Source: Pseudomonas purpurea
GTDB lineage: Bacteria; Pseudomonadota; Gammaproteobacteria; Pseudomonadales; Pseudomonadaceae
NCBI RefSeq assembly: GCF_039908635.1
Contig: NZ_CP150918.1
Location: 1,798,001-1,862,000 of the forward strand
Length of the DNA: 64,000 nt
Direction: 5' to 3'
Part shown: positions 35,679-45,357 of the stretch, in pieces
How the letters are laid out: each line of letters opens with the position of its first letter
Position numbering within the stretch: the first letter of the stretch is position 1
Notes under the pieces: model-generated
What the model saw: the letters and a program-made list of their open reading frames with translations, nothing else
Databases searched by the model: none
Told to the model about the DNA's origin: nothing
Position numbers and translations under genes: made by a program

Positions 35679-36430
35679 TGGGTGCGTTGCGCATCGTGTT
35701 GACGCTGGCCCTGATGTTGGCCGCGCCGCTGGCGTTTGCCGCCGATCCGTTGTCGATTCCGGCGATCACCCTGGGAACGGGTGCCGACGGGCAGCAGGAA
35801 TACTCGGTCAGCCTGCAAATTCTGCTGATCATGACGGCGCTGAGCTTTATTCCGGCGTTTGTCATGCTGATGACCAGTTTCACCCGGATCATCATCGTCT
35901 TCTCGATTCTGCGTCAGGCCCTGGGCTTGCAGCAGACGCCGTCAAACCAGATCCTCACTGGCATGGCGTTGTTCCTCACCATGTTCATCATGGCGCCGGT
36001 GTTTGATCGGGTGAATCAGGATGCCTTGCAGCCGTACCTGGCGGAAAAACTCTCCGCACAAGATGCTGTCGCCAAGGCGCAGGTGCCAATCAAGGACTTC
36101 ATGCTGGCCCAGACGCGCAGCAGCGATCTTGAGCTGTTCATGCGCCTGTCCAAGCGCACCGATATTGCGAGCCCGGATCAGGCGCCGCTGACCATTCTGG
36201 TTCCGGCCTTCGTGACGTCGGAGCTGAAAACCGCGTTCCAGATCGGTTTCATGATCTTCATCCCGTTCCTGATCATCGACCTGGTGGTCGCCAGTGTGCT
36301 GATGGCCATGGGTATGATGATGCTGTCGCCGCTGATCATTTCGTTGCCGTTCAAGATCATGCTGTTTGTGCTCGTGGATGGCTGGGCGCTGATCATCGGT
36401 ACGCTGGCGGGCAGTTTCGGTGGCGTTTAA
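35678..36430 (+). CDS. fliP: Flagellar export gate protein FliP
   Basis: 250 residues with an N-terminal signal peptide (cleavage expected after AFA, near residue 22) and four hydrophobic segments. Family motifs: [73 protein letters not shown]. FliP makes the pentameric core of the FliPQR gate. Confidence 0.97.
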   Translation: MGALRIVLTLALMLAAPLAFAADPLSIPAITLGTGADGQQEYSVSLQILLIMTALSFIPAFVMLMTSFTRIIIVFSILRQALGLQQTPSNQILTGMALFLTMFIMAPVFDRVNQDALQPYLAEKLSAQDAVAKAQVPIKDFMLAQTRSSDLELFMRLSKRTDIASPDQAPLTILVPAFVTSELKTAFQIGFMIFIPFLIIDLVVASVLMAMGMMMLSPLIISLPFKIMLFVLVDGWALIIGTLAGSFGGV

Positions 36431-36453
36431 ACCTTGTTTGCGGGTAGTGCGTA

Positions 36454-36723
36454 ATGACTCCTGAAGTCGCGGTAGACCTGTTTCGTGAGGCGCTCTGGCT
36501 GACCACCATGATGGTCGCAGTGCTGGTAATCCCTAGTTTGCTGGTGGGGTTGCTGGTGGCGATGTTTCAGGCGGCCACCCAAATCAACGAACAAACCCTC
36601 AGTTTCTTGCCGCGATTGTTGGTGATGCTGGTGACGCTGATCGTCGCCGGTCCATGGTTGGTGCAGACCTTCATGGAATACATCCAGCAGTTGTACGGCA
36701 GCATTCCGCAGTTGATCGGCTAA
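36454..36723 (+). CDS. fliQ: Flagellar export gate protein FliQ
   Basis: 89 residues, two membrane helices (WLTTMMVAVLVIPSLLVGLLVAMFQ and LPRLLVMLVTLIVAGPWLV) with the conserved QAATQINEQTLSFLP loop between them. Export gate component. Ends 3 bases before fliR. Confidence 0.96.
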   Translation: MTPEVAVDLFREALWLTTMMVAVLVIPSLLVGLLVAMFQAATQINEQTLSFLPRLLVMLVTLIVAGPWLVQTFMEYIQQLYGSIPQLIG

Positions 36724-36726
36724 GCC

Positions 36727-37509
36727 ATGTCATTGCTGGCGCTGACCGACGCGCAAATCAGTACCTGGGTGGGTAGCTTCATGCTGCCGCTGTTTCGCGT
36801 GGGTGCGGTGCTGATGACCATGCCGATCTTCGGCACGACCCTGGTGCCCAAGCGCGTGCGGTTGTATTTCGCGCTGGCGATCACGGTGGTCATCGTGCCG
36901 GGCCTGCCGCCGATGCCGCAGGTCAATGCGCTGGACCTCGGTGGCCTGCTGCTGATTGCCGAACAGGTGATCATCGGTGCGTTGATGGGGTTTGCGTTGC
37001 AGCTGTTTTTCCAGGCCTTTGTGGTTGCCGGGCAAATCATTTCGATTCAGATGGGTATGGGGTTCGCCTCGATGGTCGACCCTACCAACGGCGTGTCTGC
37101 GGCGGTGATCGGGCAGTTCCTGACGATGCTGGTGACGCTGTTGTTTCTGGCGATGAACGGGCACCTGGTGGTGTTCGAAATCCTCACGGAAAGTTTCACC
37201 ACGTTGCCGGTCGGCAGCGCCATGCTGGTCAATCACTTTTGGGAGATGGCCGGCAAGATGGGCTGGGTGCTGGGGGCGGCCATGTTGCTGGTACTGCCGG
37301 CGATTACTGCCCTGTTGGTGGTCAACATCGCCTTCGGTGTGATGACCCGTGCCGCGCCGCAGTTGAACATCTTCTCCATCGGTTTTCCGCTGACCCTGGT
37401 GCTGGGCATGGTGATCTTCTGGGTCACTTTGGGCGACATTCTCAATCAGTATCAGCCGCTGGCCTCCGAGGCCTTGCAGTTGTTGCGCGACATGGCACGG
37501 GCGCGCTGA
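36727..37509 (+). CDS. fliR: Flagellar export gate protein FliR
   Basis: 260 residues, about six membrane segments. Motifs: FMLPLFRVGAVLMTMPIFG, GALMGFALQLFFQAFVVAGQIISIQMGMGFASMVDPTNG, FGVMTRAAPQLNIFSIGFPLTLVLG. It is the single-copy gate subunit contacting FlhB. It ends 3 bases before flhB. Confidence 0.96.
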   Translation: MSLLALTDAQISTWVGSFMLPLFRVGAVLMTMPIFGTTLVPKRVRLYFALAITVVIVPGLPPMPQVNALDLGGLLLIAEQVIIGALMGFALQLFFQAFVVAGQIISIQMGMGFASMVDPTNGVSAAVIGQFLTMLVTLLFLAMNGHLVVFEILTESFTTLPVGSAMLVNHFWEMAGKMGWVLGAAMLLVLPAITALLVVNIAFGVMTRAAPQLNIFSIGFPLTLVLGMVIFWVTLGDILNQYQPLASEALQLLRDMARAR

Positions 37510-37512
37510 GCC

Positions 37513-38649
37513 ATGGCCGAGAGCGAGAGTGGTCAGGACAAGACAGAAGACCCCACGGAGAAGCGCAAGCAGGACTCCCGTGACAAGGGCGAGATTGCCC
37601 GCTCCAAAGAGCTCAACACCCTGGCAATCATGCTTGCGGGGGCGGGCGCGCTGCTGATTTATGGCGGCGGTCTGGCGCAGGACCTGCTGGAAATCATGCG
37701 CCTGAATTTCTCCCTGCCGCGCGAGGTGTTGCTCAGTCCGGGCGCCATGGGGCTATATTTGCTGCACTCGGGCAAGATTGCGATCATCGCGGTCCAGCCG
37801 GTGCTGCTGACGCTGTTGCTCGCGGCGTTTCTTGGGCCGATTTCGCTGGGTGGCTGGCTGTTTGCCGGCAAGAGCCTGGCGCCCAAATTCAGTCGAATGA
37901 ACCCGGCTAACGGTCTCAAGCGAATGTTCTCCTCGACGGCGATTATCGAACTGCTGAAGGCGTTGGCGAAGTTTTTGTTGATCCTGTTCGTGGCGCTGAC
38001 GGTATTGCGTTCAGACATTGATGATTTGCTGCGTATTGCTCACGAGCCGTTGGAGCAGGCAATCATCCACAGTGTGCAGTTGGTGGGCTGGAGCACGTTG
38101 TGGATGGCGTGCGGTTTGATTTTGATCGCGGCGGTCGACGTGCCGGTCCAGCTGTATCAGAGCCATAAAAAGTTGCTGATGACCAAGCAGGAAGTGCGCG
38201 ACGAGCATAAGGATCAGGAGGGTAAGCCGGAGGTCAAGCAGCGGATTCGTCAGTTGCAGCGTGAAATGTCTCAGCGTCGCATGATGGCGGCCATTCCCGA
38301 GGCTGACGTGATTATCACCAACCCGACTCACTACGCCGTGGCGCTCAAGTACGACTCTGAGAAGGGCAGTGCGCCGGTGTTGCTGGCCAAGGGTACTGAT
38401 TTCCTGGCGTTGAAAATTCGTGAAATCGCCGTGGTCAACAACGTGCTGCTGCTCGAATCGCCAGCGCTGGCGCGTTCGATCTATTACTCCACCGAGCTGG
38501 AAGAAGAAATCCCGGGCGGGCTCTATCTGGCGGTTGCCCAGGTACTGGCCTACGTCTACCAGATCCGCCAGCATCGCGCGGGCAAGGGCAAGCGCCCGGA
38601 ACCACTGGCCGACCTGCCGATTCCGCCGGACCTGCGTCGCGATTCCTGA
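37513..38649 (+). CDS. flhB: Flagellar export switch protein FlhB
   Basis: 378 residues. The N-terminus is QDKTEDPTEKRKQDSRDKGEIARSKE, four membrane segments follow, and the cytoplasmic domain has the self-cleavage motif N270-P-T-H (IITNPTHYAVALKYD). Cleavage there and interaction with FliK switch export from rod/hook to filament proteins. Last of the fliL operon; a small hairpin follows. Confidence 0.97.
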   Translation: MAESESGQDKTEDPTEKRKQDSRDKGEIARSKELNTLAIMLAGAGALLIYGGGLAQDLLEIMRLNFSLPREVLLSPGAMGLYLLHSGKIAIIAVQPVLLTLLLAAFLGPISLGGWLFAGKSLAPKFSRMNPANGLKRMFSSTAIIELLKALAKFLLILFVALTVLRSDIDDLLRIAHEPLEQAIIHSVQLVGWSTLWMACGLILIAAVDVPVQLYQSHKKLLMTKQEVRDEHKDQEGKPEVKQRIRQLQREMSQRRMMAAIPEADVIITNPTHYAVALKYDSEKGSAPVLLAKGTDFLALKIREIAVVNNVLLLESPALARSIYYSTELEEEIPGGLYLAVAQVLAYVYQIRQHRAGKGKRPEPLADLPIPPDLRRDS

Positions 38650-38673
38650 CCCTTGTGTTGAATAATCCGCCCT

Positions 38674-38699
38674 CATCGCGGGCAAGTCGGGTCGCGATG
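38674..38699. repeat. Short palindrome between flhB and flhA, possible single REP
   Basis: CATCGCG (38674-38680) pairs with CGCGATG (38693-38699) around a 12-base loop GGCAAGTCGGGT, reminiscent of the REP core CGCGAGCAAGCCCG. It lacks a T run. Confidence 0.45.
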
Positions 38700-38763
38700 G
38701 CTTAAGCCCGGTCAGCAAAAAATCCAGTCCCTGAAGCGCTCTATTTCCGTCCTTGGCAAAAGT

Positions 38764-38779
38764 TGGAAGGCTTCTTGCA
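38764..38779 (+). promoter_or_regulatory. Sigma-54 promoter of flhA
   Basis: TGGAAG-GCTTC-TTGCA with GG at 38765-38766 and GC at 38777-38778, 61 bases before the GTG start of flhA. It lies inside the longer open frame that starts at 38753, arguing against that longer start. Confidence 0.75.
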
Positions 38780-38839
38780 GTAGCCGCCCTGCGCCTGCTT
38801 CAGGCGTCAAAAGTTTGCTTTAAGGAACGAGGAAAACCG

Positions 38840-40969
38840 GTGGATCGCTCTCAGTTAATCAACAATGCCCGCAGCAACCTGGCAGACCTCAGTCGAGGCA
38901 ATCTGGGTGTGCCGCTGTTGCTGTTGGTCATGCTGGCCATGATGATGTTGCCGGTCCCGCCGTTCCTGCTCGACGTGTTCTTCACGTTCAACATCGCACT
39001 GTCGATTGTCGTGCTGCTGGTTTGCGTTTACGCCCTGCGGCCGCTGGATTTCGCGGTGTTCCCGACCATCCTGCTGGTGGCCACGCTGTTGCGACTGGCG
39101 CTGAACGTGGCGTCGACCCGTGTGGTGATGCTCCACGGTCAGGACGGCCATGCCGCGGCCGGTAAGGTGATTCAGGCCTTCGGTGAGGTGGTGATCGGCG
39201 GTAACTACGTGGTCGGTATCGTGGTTTTCGCGATCCTGATGATCATCAACTTCGTCGTGGTGACCAAGGGTGCCGGGCGGATCTCCGAGGTCAGTGCGCG
39301 TTTCACCCTCGATGCGATGCCCGGCAAACAAATGGCGATCGACGCCGATCTGAACGCCGGCCTGATCGACCAGAACCAGGCCAAGCTGCGCCGTATGGAA
39401 GTGGCCCAGGAGGCCGAGTTCTACGGTTCGATGGACGGTGCCAGCAAGTTCGTTCGCGGTGACGCCATCGCGGGCCTGCTGATCCTGTTCATCAACCTGA
39501 TCGGCGGCATGGCGGTCGGTATCTTCCAGCACAACATGACGTTCGGCGATGCGGGCAAGGTTTACGCCTTGCTGACCATTGGTGACGGTTTGGTGGCGCA
39601 ATTGCCATCACTGTTGCTGTCGACCGCTGCGGCGATCATGGTGACCCGTGCTTCCGGCTCGGAAGACATGGGCAAACAGATCAACCGGCAGATGTTCGCC
39701 TCGCCCAAGGCGCTGGCTGTAGCGGCCGGTCTGATGGCGGTCATGGGCCTGGTGCCCGGCATGCCGCACTTTTCCTTCCTGAGCATGGCGGCGGTGGCGG
39801 GTGGGGCTGCGTACCTGTTCTGGAAGAAACAAAACACCGTCAAGGTTCAGGCATTGGCCGAGGTTCAGCGTCAGCAGGAACTGCTGCCTTCGCCGGCTCG
39901 AGCCATGGAAACCAAAGAGCTGGGCTGGGATGACGTCACGCCGATCGACATGATCGGCCTGGAAGTCGGCTATCGGCTGATTCCGCTGGTGGACCGTAAT
40001 CAGGGTGGCCAGTTGCTGGCGCGGATCAAGGGTGTGCGCAAGAAGCTCTCCCAGGATCTGGGCTTCCTGATGCCGACCGTGCACATCCGCGACAACCTTG
40101 ACCTGGCGCCAAGCGCTTATCGCCTGACTTTGATGGGGGTGATCCTGGCCGAGGCCGAGATTTACCCGGATCGCGAGCTGGCGATCAACCCGGGCCAGGT
40201 CTACGGCACGCTCAACGGCATTACCGCCAAAGATCCGGCCTTTGGTCTGGAGGCGGTGTGGATCGAGATCAGTCAGCGTGCCCAGGCCCAATCCCTCGGT
40301 TACACCGTGGTCGACGCCAGTACCGTGGTGGCTACCCACCTCAATCAGATTCTGTACAAGCACTCCAGTGAGCTGATCGGCCACGAAGAAGTTCAGCAAC
40401 TCATGCAGTTGCTGGCCAAAAGCTCGCCGAAACTCGCCGAAGAGCTGGTGCCGGGTGTCGTCTCGCTGTCGCAACTGCTCAAGGTATTGCAGGCGCTGCT
40501 GGCTGAGCAGGTTCCGGTGCGGGACATTCGCAGCATCGCCGAAGCCATCGCGAACAACGCGTCCAAGAGTCAAGATACCGCCGCGCTGGTTGCCGCAGTG
40601 CGCGTCGGTGTGTCGCGCGCCATCGTCCAAAGCATTGTAGGCACTGAGTCTGAGCTGCCTGTGATCACGTTGGAGCCAAGGTTGGAACAAATATTGCTCA
40701 ATAGTCTGCAGAAGGCAGGACAAGGCTCGGAAGAGGGCGTTCTGCTGGAGCCAAGCATGGCAGAAAAGCTGCAGCGTTCGTTGATCGAAGCCGCGCAGCG
40801 ACAAGAGATGCAAGGTCATCCAGTGATTCTGCTGGTAGCCGGTCCGGTTCGCGCCATGCTCTCGCGATTCGGACGTCTGGCGGTTCCTGGTTTGCACGTG
40901 TTGGCGTACCAGGAAATTCCAGACAACAAGCAAGTGACCATCGTTGCGACAGTAGGGCCCAACGGCTGA
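38840..40969 (+). CDS. flhA: Flagellar export gate protein FlhA
   Basis: 709 residues from GTG 38840, which has AAGGAACGAGGA upstream and gives the expected N-terminus. About eight membrane helices lie in the first 330 residues, with the conserved FHIPEP-type loop region TRVVMLHGQDGHAAAGKVIQAFGEVVIGGNYVVGIVVF and the GRISEVSARFTLDAMPGKQMAIDADLNAG motif. The large cytoplasmic C-terminal domain forms the nonameric docking ring for chaperone-substrate complexes. flhF starts 11 bases downstream. Confidence 0.97.
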   Translation: MDRSQLINNARSNLADLSRGNLGVPLLLLVMLAMMMLPVPPFLLDVFFTFNIALSIVVLLVCVYALRPLDFAVFPTILLVATLLRLALNVASTRVVMLHGQDGHAAAGKVIQAFGEVVIGGNYVVGIVVFAILMIINFVVVTKGAGRISEVSARFTLDAMPGKQMAIDADLNAGLIDQNQAKLRRMEVAQEAEFYGSMDGASKFVRGDAIAGLLILFINLIGGMAVGIFQHNMTFGDAGKVYALLTIGDGLVAQLPSLLLSTAAAIMVTRASGSEDMGKQINRQMFASPKALAVAAGLMAVMGLVPGMPHFSFLSMAAVAGGAAYLFWKKQNTVKVQALAEVQRQQELLPSPARAMETKELGWDDVTPIDMIGLEVGYRLIPLVDRNQGGQLLARIKGVRKKLSQDLGFLMPTVHIRDNLDLAPSAYRLTLMGVILAEAEIYPDRELAINPGQVYGTLNGITAKDPAFGLEAVWIEISQRAQAQSLGYTVVDASTVVATHLNQILYKHSSELIGHEEVQQLMQLLAKSSPKLAEELVPGVVSLSQLLKVLQALLAEQVPVRDIRSIAEAIANNASKSQDTAALVAAVRVGVSRAIVQSIVGTESELPVITLEPRLEQILLNSLQKAGQGSEEGVLLEPSMAEKLQRSLIEAAQRQEMQGHPVILLVAGPVRAMLSRFGRLAVPGLHVLAYQEIPDNKQVTIVATVGPNG

Positions 40970-40980
40970 GGTAGTGGTTT

Positions 40981-42300
40981 ATGCAAGTTAAGCGTTTTTT
41001 CGCCGCCGATATGCGTCAGGCCATGAAACTGGTTCGTGATGAGCTGGGCGCTGATGCCGCCATTATTGGCAATCGCCGGATCGCCGGTGGTGTCGAGCTG
41101 ACGGCTGCCCTGGATTACAAGCTGTCGGCTCTGGCGCCGCGCGTGCCGAACATTGAGCTCGAAGACGAGTTGCGCAAGACCCAGTCGCGCATTGTCACGG
41201 CCCAGGCTGAACTGAGCCTGCGTGGCGACAGCGACGCGAGCACCAATCGGCAGTTGTTCGCCGGTTTGCCGCTGACTGCGGCCGAGCCGTTGATCGAGCC
41301 GACCTACGCTGAACCCAAGCGTCCGGCACCTGCCCCTGCGGCGAGCGCTGGCGTTGATCCGCGCGCGTTCGACTCGATGCGTTTCGAACTCAACGGCCTG
41401 CGCGAGTTGCTGGAAGTCCAGCTCGGCTCCCTGGCCTGGAATCAGTTGCAAGGCAGCCGTCCGGCCCAGGCCAACCTCTGGCGTCGCCTGCAACGCATTG
41501 GCCTGTCTGGCCCGTTGTCCCGCGATCTGCTGGAACTGATCACCGAAATCGAAGAGCCTCGTCAGGCCTGGCGCATGCTGCTGGCGCACCTGGCGCGGAT
41601 GATCAGCACGCCAGAAATCGAGCCGCTTGAAGAAGGTGGCGTGATTGCCATGGTCGGCCCTGCCGGCATGGGCAAGACCACCACTCTGGCCAAGCTGGCT
41701 GCCCGTTATGTGCTCAAGTACGGCGCGCAAAATATCGCACTGGTGAGCATGGACAGCTACCGTATCGGTGCGCAGGAGCAGCTCAAGACCCTGGGCCGGA
41801 TCCTCAACGTTTCCGTGACCCACGTCGACCCGGGCCAGTCCCTGGCGCAAGCCCTTGATCCGCTGCTGCGCAAGCGTGTGGTGTTGATCGATACCGCTGG
41901 CCTGCAAGCCAGCGACCCGGCGCTGCGCATGCAGTTGGAAAGCCTGAACGGGCGTGGCATCAAATCGAAGAATTATCTGGTGTTGGCGACTACCAGCCAG
42001 AAACAGGTACTGACCGCCGCTTATCACAGTTACAAGCGCTGCGGGCTGGCCGGGTGCATCCTGACTAAACTGGATGAAACGGCAAGCCTGGGCGAAGTGT
42101 TGAGCTTGGCCATCAGTCACGAACTGCCCGTGGCCTATCTCACCGATGGGCCGCGTATTCCGGATGACCTGCACCTGCCGCGCCGCCACCAATTGGTCAG
42201 CCGCGCCGTCAGTGTGCAAATGCAGGAAGAACCCAGCGAAGAGGCCATGGCTGACATGTTCGCTGATCTCTACCACAGCCCGACCAAGCGGGTCGGCTGA
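40981..42300 (+). CDS. flhF: Flagellar placement GTPase FlhF
   Basis: 439 residues: an N-terminal basic B domain (MQVKRFFAADMRQAMKLVRDELGADAAIIGNRRIAGG), then N and G domains of SRP-type GTPases. The P loop is MVGPAGMGKTTTLAKLA at about residues 223-239, followed by SMDSYRIGAQEQLKTL, LIDTAGL and TKLDETASLG. FlhF marks the cell pole for flagellar assembly and works with FleN. No separate promoter is evident. Confidence 0.97.
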   Translation: MQVKRFFAADMRQAMKLVRDELGADAAIIGNRRIAGGVELTAALDYKLSALAPRVPNIELEDELRKTQSRIVTAQAELSLRGDSDASTNRQLFAGLPLTAAEPLIEPTYAEPKRPAPAPAASAGVDPRAFDSMRFELNGLRELLEVQLGSLAWNQLQGSRPAQANLWRRLQRIGLSGPLSRDLLELITEIEEPRQAWRMLLAHLARMISTPEIEPLEEGGVIAMVGPAGMGKTTTLAKLAARYVLKYGAQNIALVSMDSYRIGAQEQLKTLGRILNVSVTHVDPGQSLAQALDPLLRKRVVLIDTAGLQASDPALRMQLESLNGRGIKSKNYLVLATTSQKQVLTAAYHSYKRCGLAGCILTKLDETASLGEVLSLAISHELPVAYLTDGPRIPDDLHLPRRHQLVSRAVSVQMQEEPSEEAMADMFADLYHSPTKRVG

Positions 42301-42414
42301 GGTATTAATGAATAGATTTGTACCTACATCGACGGACTGCCATGCATTGTTCCAGTGTGAACGCGCAGCCAGTTATGTAGCCCGCGTCTAAGCAAGACAA
42401 GGTAAAGAAAGAAC

Positions 42415-43245
42415 ATGGGCAGCATGCATCCCGTACAGGTGATCGCGGTGACCGGCGGCAAAGGTGGCGTCGGGAAGACTAACGTGTCAGTTAACTTGTC
42501 CCTGGCTCTCGCCGAGCTTGGCAGGCGCGTCATGCTGCTGGATGCCGATCTGGGTCTGGCGAACGTCGACGTCCTGCTGGGGCTGACACCTAAACATACC
42601 TTGGCCGACGTCATCGAAGGCCGCTGTGAGCTGCGCGACGTATTGTTGCAGGGGCCTGGCGGTATTCGAATCGTTCCGGCGGCTTCCGGTACCCAGAGCA
42701 TGGTTCACCTGAGCCCGGCCCAGCATGCCGGCCTGATTCAGGCGTTCAGCGATATCGGCGACAACCTCGACGTACTCGTCATCGACACCGCTGCCGGTAT
42801 TGGTGACTCGGTAGTCAGTTTCGTTCGCGCCGCGCAAGAAGTACTGCTGGTGGTCTGCGACGAGCCGACCTCGATCACCGACGCCTATGCCCTGATCAAA
42901 CTGCTTAACCGCGATTACGGCATGAACCGCTTCCGCGTGCTGGCCAACATGGCACAAAGCCCTCAAGAAGGTCGCAATCTGTTCGCCAAGTTGACCAAGG
43001 TCACGGATCGCTTCCTGGACGTCGCCTTACAATACGTCGGTGCCGTTCCCTACGACGAGAGCGTGCGCAAGGCAGTGCAGAAGCAACGTGCGGTCTATGA
43101 AGCCTTTCCGCGTTCCAAGTGCGCGCTGGCGTTCAAGGCCATTGCACAGAAGGTCGATACCTGGCCATTGCCTGCCAACCCGCGCGGGCACCTGGAGTTT
43201 TTCGTCGAGCGTCTCGTGCAACAAACGGCAGGACCTGTGCTATGA
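42415..43245 (+). CDS. fleN: Flagellar number regulator FleN (FlhG), MinD-like ATPase
   Basis: 276 residues. Deviant Walker A KGGVGKT at residues 16-22 in VIAVTGGKGGVGKTNVSVN, the MinD-like LLDADLGLANVDVLLGL, and VIDTAAGIGDSVVSFVRAAQEVLLVVCDEP. FleN binds FleQ and blocks its ATPase, limiting the cell to one or few polar flagella. The stop overlaps the fliA start (ATGA). The 114 bases before it hold no clear signal. Confidence 0.97.
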   Translation: MGSMHPVQVIAVTGGKGGVGKTNVSVNLSLALAELGRRVMLLDADLGLANVDVLLGLTPKHTLADVIEGRCELRDVLLQGPGGIRIVPAASGTQSMVHLSPAQHAGLIQAFSDIGDNLDVLVIDTAAGIGDSVVSFVRAAQEVLLVVCDEPTSITDAYALIKLLNRDYGMNRFRVLANMAQSPQEGRNLFAKLTKVTDRFLDVALQYVGAVPYDESVRKAVQKQRAVYEAFPRSKCALAFKAIAQKVDTWPLPANPRGHLEFFVERLVQQTAGPVL

Positions 43246-43982
43246 CGGCCAGCGGTTACAACCTTTACAAGAAGTCGGCACGTGACGCCCAGTACGAATT
43301 GATCGAGCGCTACGCGCCACTGGTCAAGCGTATTGCCTATCACTTGTTGGCTCGCCTGCCGGCCAGTGTCCAGGTCGAGGATTTGATCCAGGCCGGGATG
43401 ATCGGCTTGCTCGAAGTGTCAACCAAGTACGACGCAAGCAAAGGTGCAAGCTTCGAGACGTATGCGGGGATCCGCATCCGTGGGGCGATGCTCGATGAAG
43501 TACGCAAGGGGGACTGGGCGCCACGTTCGGTTCACCGCAATACCCGCATGGTCAGCGACGCAATTCGCTCGATTGAAGCTAAAACCGGCCGCGACGCTAA
43601 AGATCACGAGGTTGCGGCCGAACTCCAATTGAGTCTCGATGATTATTACGGGATTTTGAACGACACCTTGGGCAGCCGGCTGTTCAGCTTCGACGATCTG
43701 TTGCAGGACGGCGAGCATGAAGGGCTGCATGAGGATGGCGCGAGTGCTCATCTCGAGCCGTCGCGTGACCTGGAAGACGAACGTTTCCAGGCTGCGCTGG
43801 CGGACGCGATTGCCAATTTGCCGGAGCGTGAGCGACTGGTGTTGGCGCTGTACTACGACGAAGAGCTGAACCTCAAGGAAATCGGTGAGGTCCTGGGGGT
43901 CAGCGAATCGCGGGTCAGCCAGTTACACAGCCAGTGCGCGGCCCGTTTGCGGGGGCGTTTGGGGGAGTGGCGAGCGCGTTGA
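43242..43982 (+). CDS. fliA: Flagellar sigma factor FliA (sigma-28)
   Basis: 246 residues from ATG 43242. Region 2 (QYELIERYAPLVKRIAYHLLARLPASVQVEDLIQAGMIGLLE, FETYAGIRIRGAMLDEVRKGDWAPRSV), region 3 and region 4 (LPERERLVLALYYDEELNLKEIGEVLGVSESRVSQLHSQC) are all present. It transcribes class IV genes, including fliC at 15 kb through the TAAAG-type promoter described there. It is inhibited by FlgM, which is not in the window. Confidence 0.97.
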   Translation: MTASGYNLYKKSARDAQYELIERYAPLVKRIAYHLLARLPASVQVEDLIQAGMIGLLEVSTKYDASKGASFETYAGIRIRGAMLDEVRKGDWAPRSVHRNTRMVSDAIRSIEAKTGRDAKDHEVAAELQLSLDDYYGILNDTLGSRLFSFDDLLQDGEHEGLHEDGASAHLEPSRDLEDERFQAALADAIANLPERERLVLALYYDEELNLKEIGEVLGVSESRVSQLHSQCAARLRGRLGEWRAR

Positions 43983-44148
43983 CAGGCCGTATGGGGCGCT
44001 GCGAACGAGGCTGGTACGGCTTAGGCTGAACCGGTCTCGGCCCGTTGTACTCCAGACAGTTGTTGAGTGTTACGCCGGATTGATTGAAATGGCGCGTTCA
44101 GGTGCTGAGCGCGTTTAAGACTGCTTGGAGGTCGAATTGGACAAGAAC

Positions 44149-44520
44149 ATGAAAATCCTCATCGTTGATGACTTCTCAACGATGCGGCGGATCATAAAAA
44201 ACCTGTTGCGTGACCTTGGGTTCACCAACACGGTCGAGGCAGACGACGGCACTACCGCCATCCCTGTACTCAACAGCGGCAGCATCGACTTTCTGGTAAC
44301 GGACTGGAACATGCCTGGCATGACCGGTATCGATCTGCTGCGCCACGTGCGTGCCGATGAAAAGCTCAAGCACCTGCCCGTATTGATGGTGACCGCTGAA
44401 GCGAAGCGCGAGCAGATCATCGAAGCCGCTCAGGCCGGTGTTAACGGCTATGTGGTCAAACCCTTCACGGCCCAGGCGTTGAAAGACAAGATCGAAAAAA
44501 TCTTCGAACGCATCGGTTGA
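44149..44520 (+). CDS. cheY: Chemotaxis response regulator CheY
   Basis: 123 residues from ATG 44149, the usual start. TTG 44137 lies 5 bases after a strong GGAGG (44127-44131), whereas ATG 44149 is 17 bases away, so translation may really begin at the TTG and add MDKN. The receiver fold is complete: [15 protein letters not shown], phosphoacceptor D52 in [11 protein letters not shown], Thr in VTAEAK and Lys in GYVVKPF. CheY-P binds FliM. The 154 bases between fliA and TTG 44137 show no recognised feature. Confidence 0.96.
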   Translation: MKILIVDDFSTMRRIIKNLLRDLGFTNTVEADDGTTAIPVLNSGSIDFLVTDWNMPGMTGIDLLRHVRADEKLKHLPVLMVTAEAKREQIIEAAQAGVNGYVVKPFTAQALKDKIEKIFERIG

Positions 44521-44541
44521 TGCATCCGCCACGGGGGAGCT

Positions 44542-45330
44542 ATGGAGCACAACGAATCTTCACAGGGCGATTTTGAATCGACCCTGAAAAAACATGCCCG
44601 CGAACTGGTCGACAGCCTTGAAAAAGGCAAGTTCGGCGATGCGGTGCAACTGATCCATGAGCTCAATCAGACCCGTGATCGCGGCCTGTACCAGGAAGTT
44701 GGCAAGCTCACTCGCGAGCTGCACAGCGCGATCGTCAATTTTCAGATTGACCCGCACATGCCTCAAGCCGAGGAAGTGTCGCAGATCACGGATGCCACCG
44801 AACGCCTGTCCTATGTGGTCAAGCTGACCGAGGCTGCGGCCAACCGCACCATGGATCTGGTCGAGAACAGCACCCCGCTGGTCAATGGCCTGAGCACTGA
44901 TGCCCAGGCCTTGAGTGCGGACTGGGGCCGGTTCATGCGGCGTGAAGTCGGTGCCGAGGAATTTCGTGAGCTGGCAAGACGCGTTGACGGTTTCCTGACG
45001 CGCAGCGTCGAGAACACTCACGTCGTGTCGAACAACCTCAATGACATTCTGCTGGCTCAGGACTACCAGGACCTCACCGGGCAAGTCATCAAGCGTGTGA
45101 CCCAACTGGTCACCGAAGTCGAAAGCAATCTGCTCAAACTCGTACTGATGGCCAGTCAAGTCGACCGCTTTGCAGGCATCGAGCATGACCGCGAAGCGAT
45201 GTTGGCCGAAAAAGATCCACAAAAACATCTCACGCAGGGTGAAGGTCCGCAGATTCATGCCGATAAACGTGAAGACGTTGTGTCCGGTCAGGACGATGTG
45301 GACGATTTGCTTTCCAGCCTTGGATTTTAG
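44542..45330 (+). CDS. cheZ: CheY-P phosphatase CheZ
   Basis: 262 residues, all helical. Contains the active-site segment ILLAQDYQDLTGQVIKRV, in which the Gln/Asp pair dephosphorylates CheY. The C-terminal CheY-binding peptide is DVDDLLSSLGF. It terminates the CheY-P signal. A polar-flagellate feature is its position directly behind cheY. Confidence 0.95.
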   Translation: MEHNESSQGDFESTLKKHARELVDSLEKGKFGDAVQLIHELNQTRDRGLYQEVGKLTRELHSAIVNFQIDPHMPQAEEVSQITDATERLSYVVKLTEAAANRTMDLVENSTPLVNGLSTDAQALSADWGRFMRREVGAEEFRELARRVDGFLTRSVENTHVVSNNLNDILLAQDYQDLTGQVIKRVTQLVTEVESNLLKLVLMASQVDRFAGIEHDREAMLAEKDPQKHLTQGEGPQIHADKREDVVSGQDDVDDLLSSLGF

Positions 45331-45357
45331 GTTTAGACCTGTAGGAGCACCCCATTA

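Noticed and set aside
38753..38839. Longer N-terminus for FlhA
   Set aside because: No family match before VDRSQLINN, a sigma-54 promoter lies inside this stretch, and GTG 38840 has a strong ribosome-binding site.
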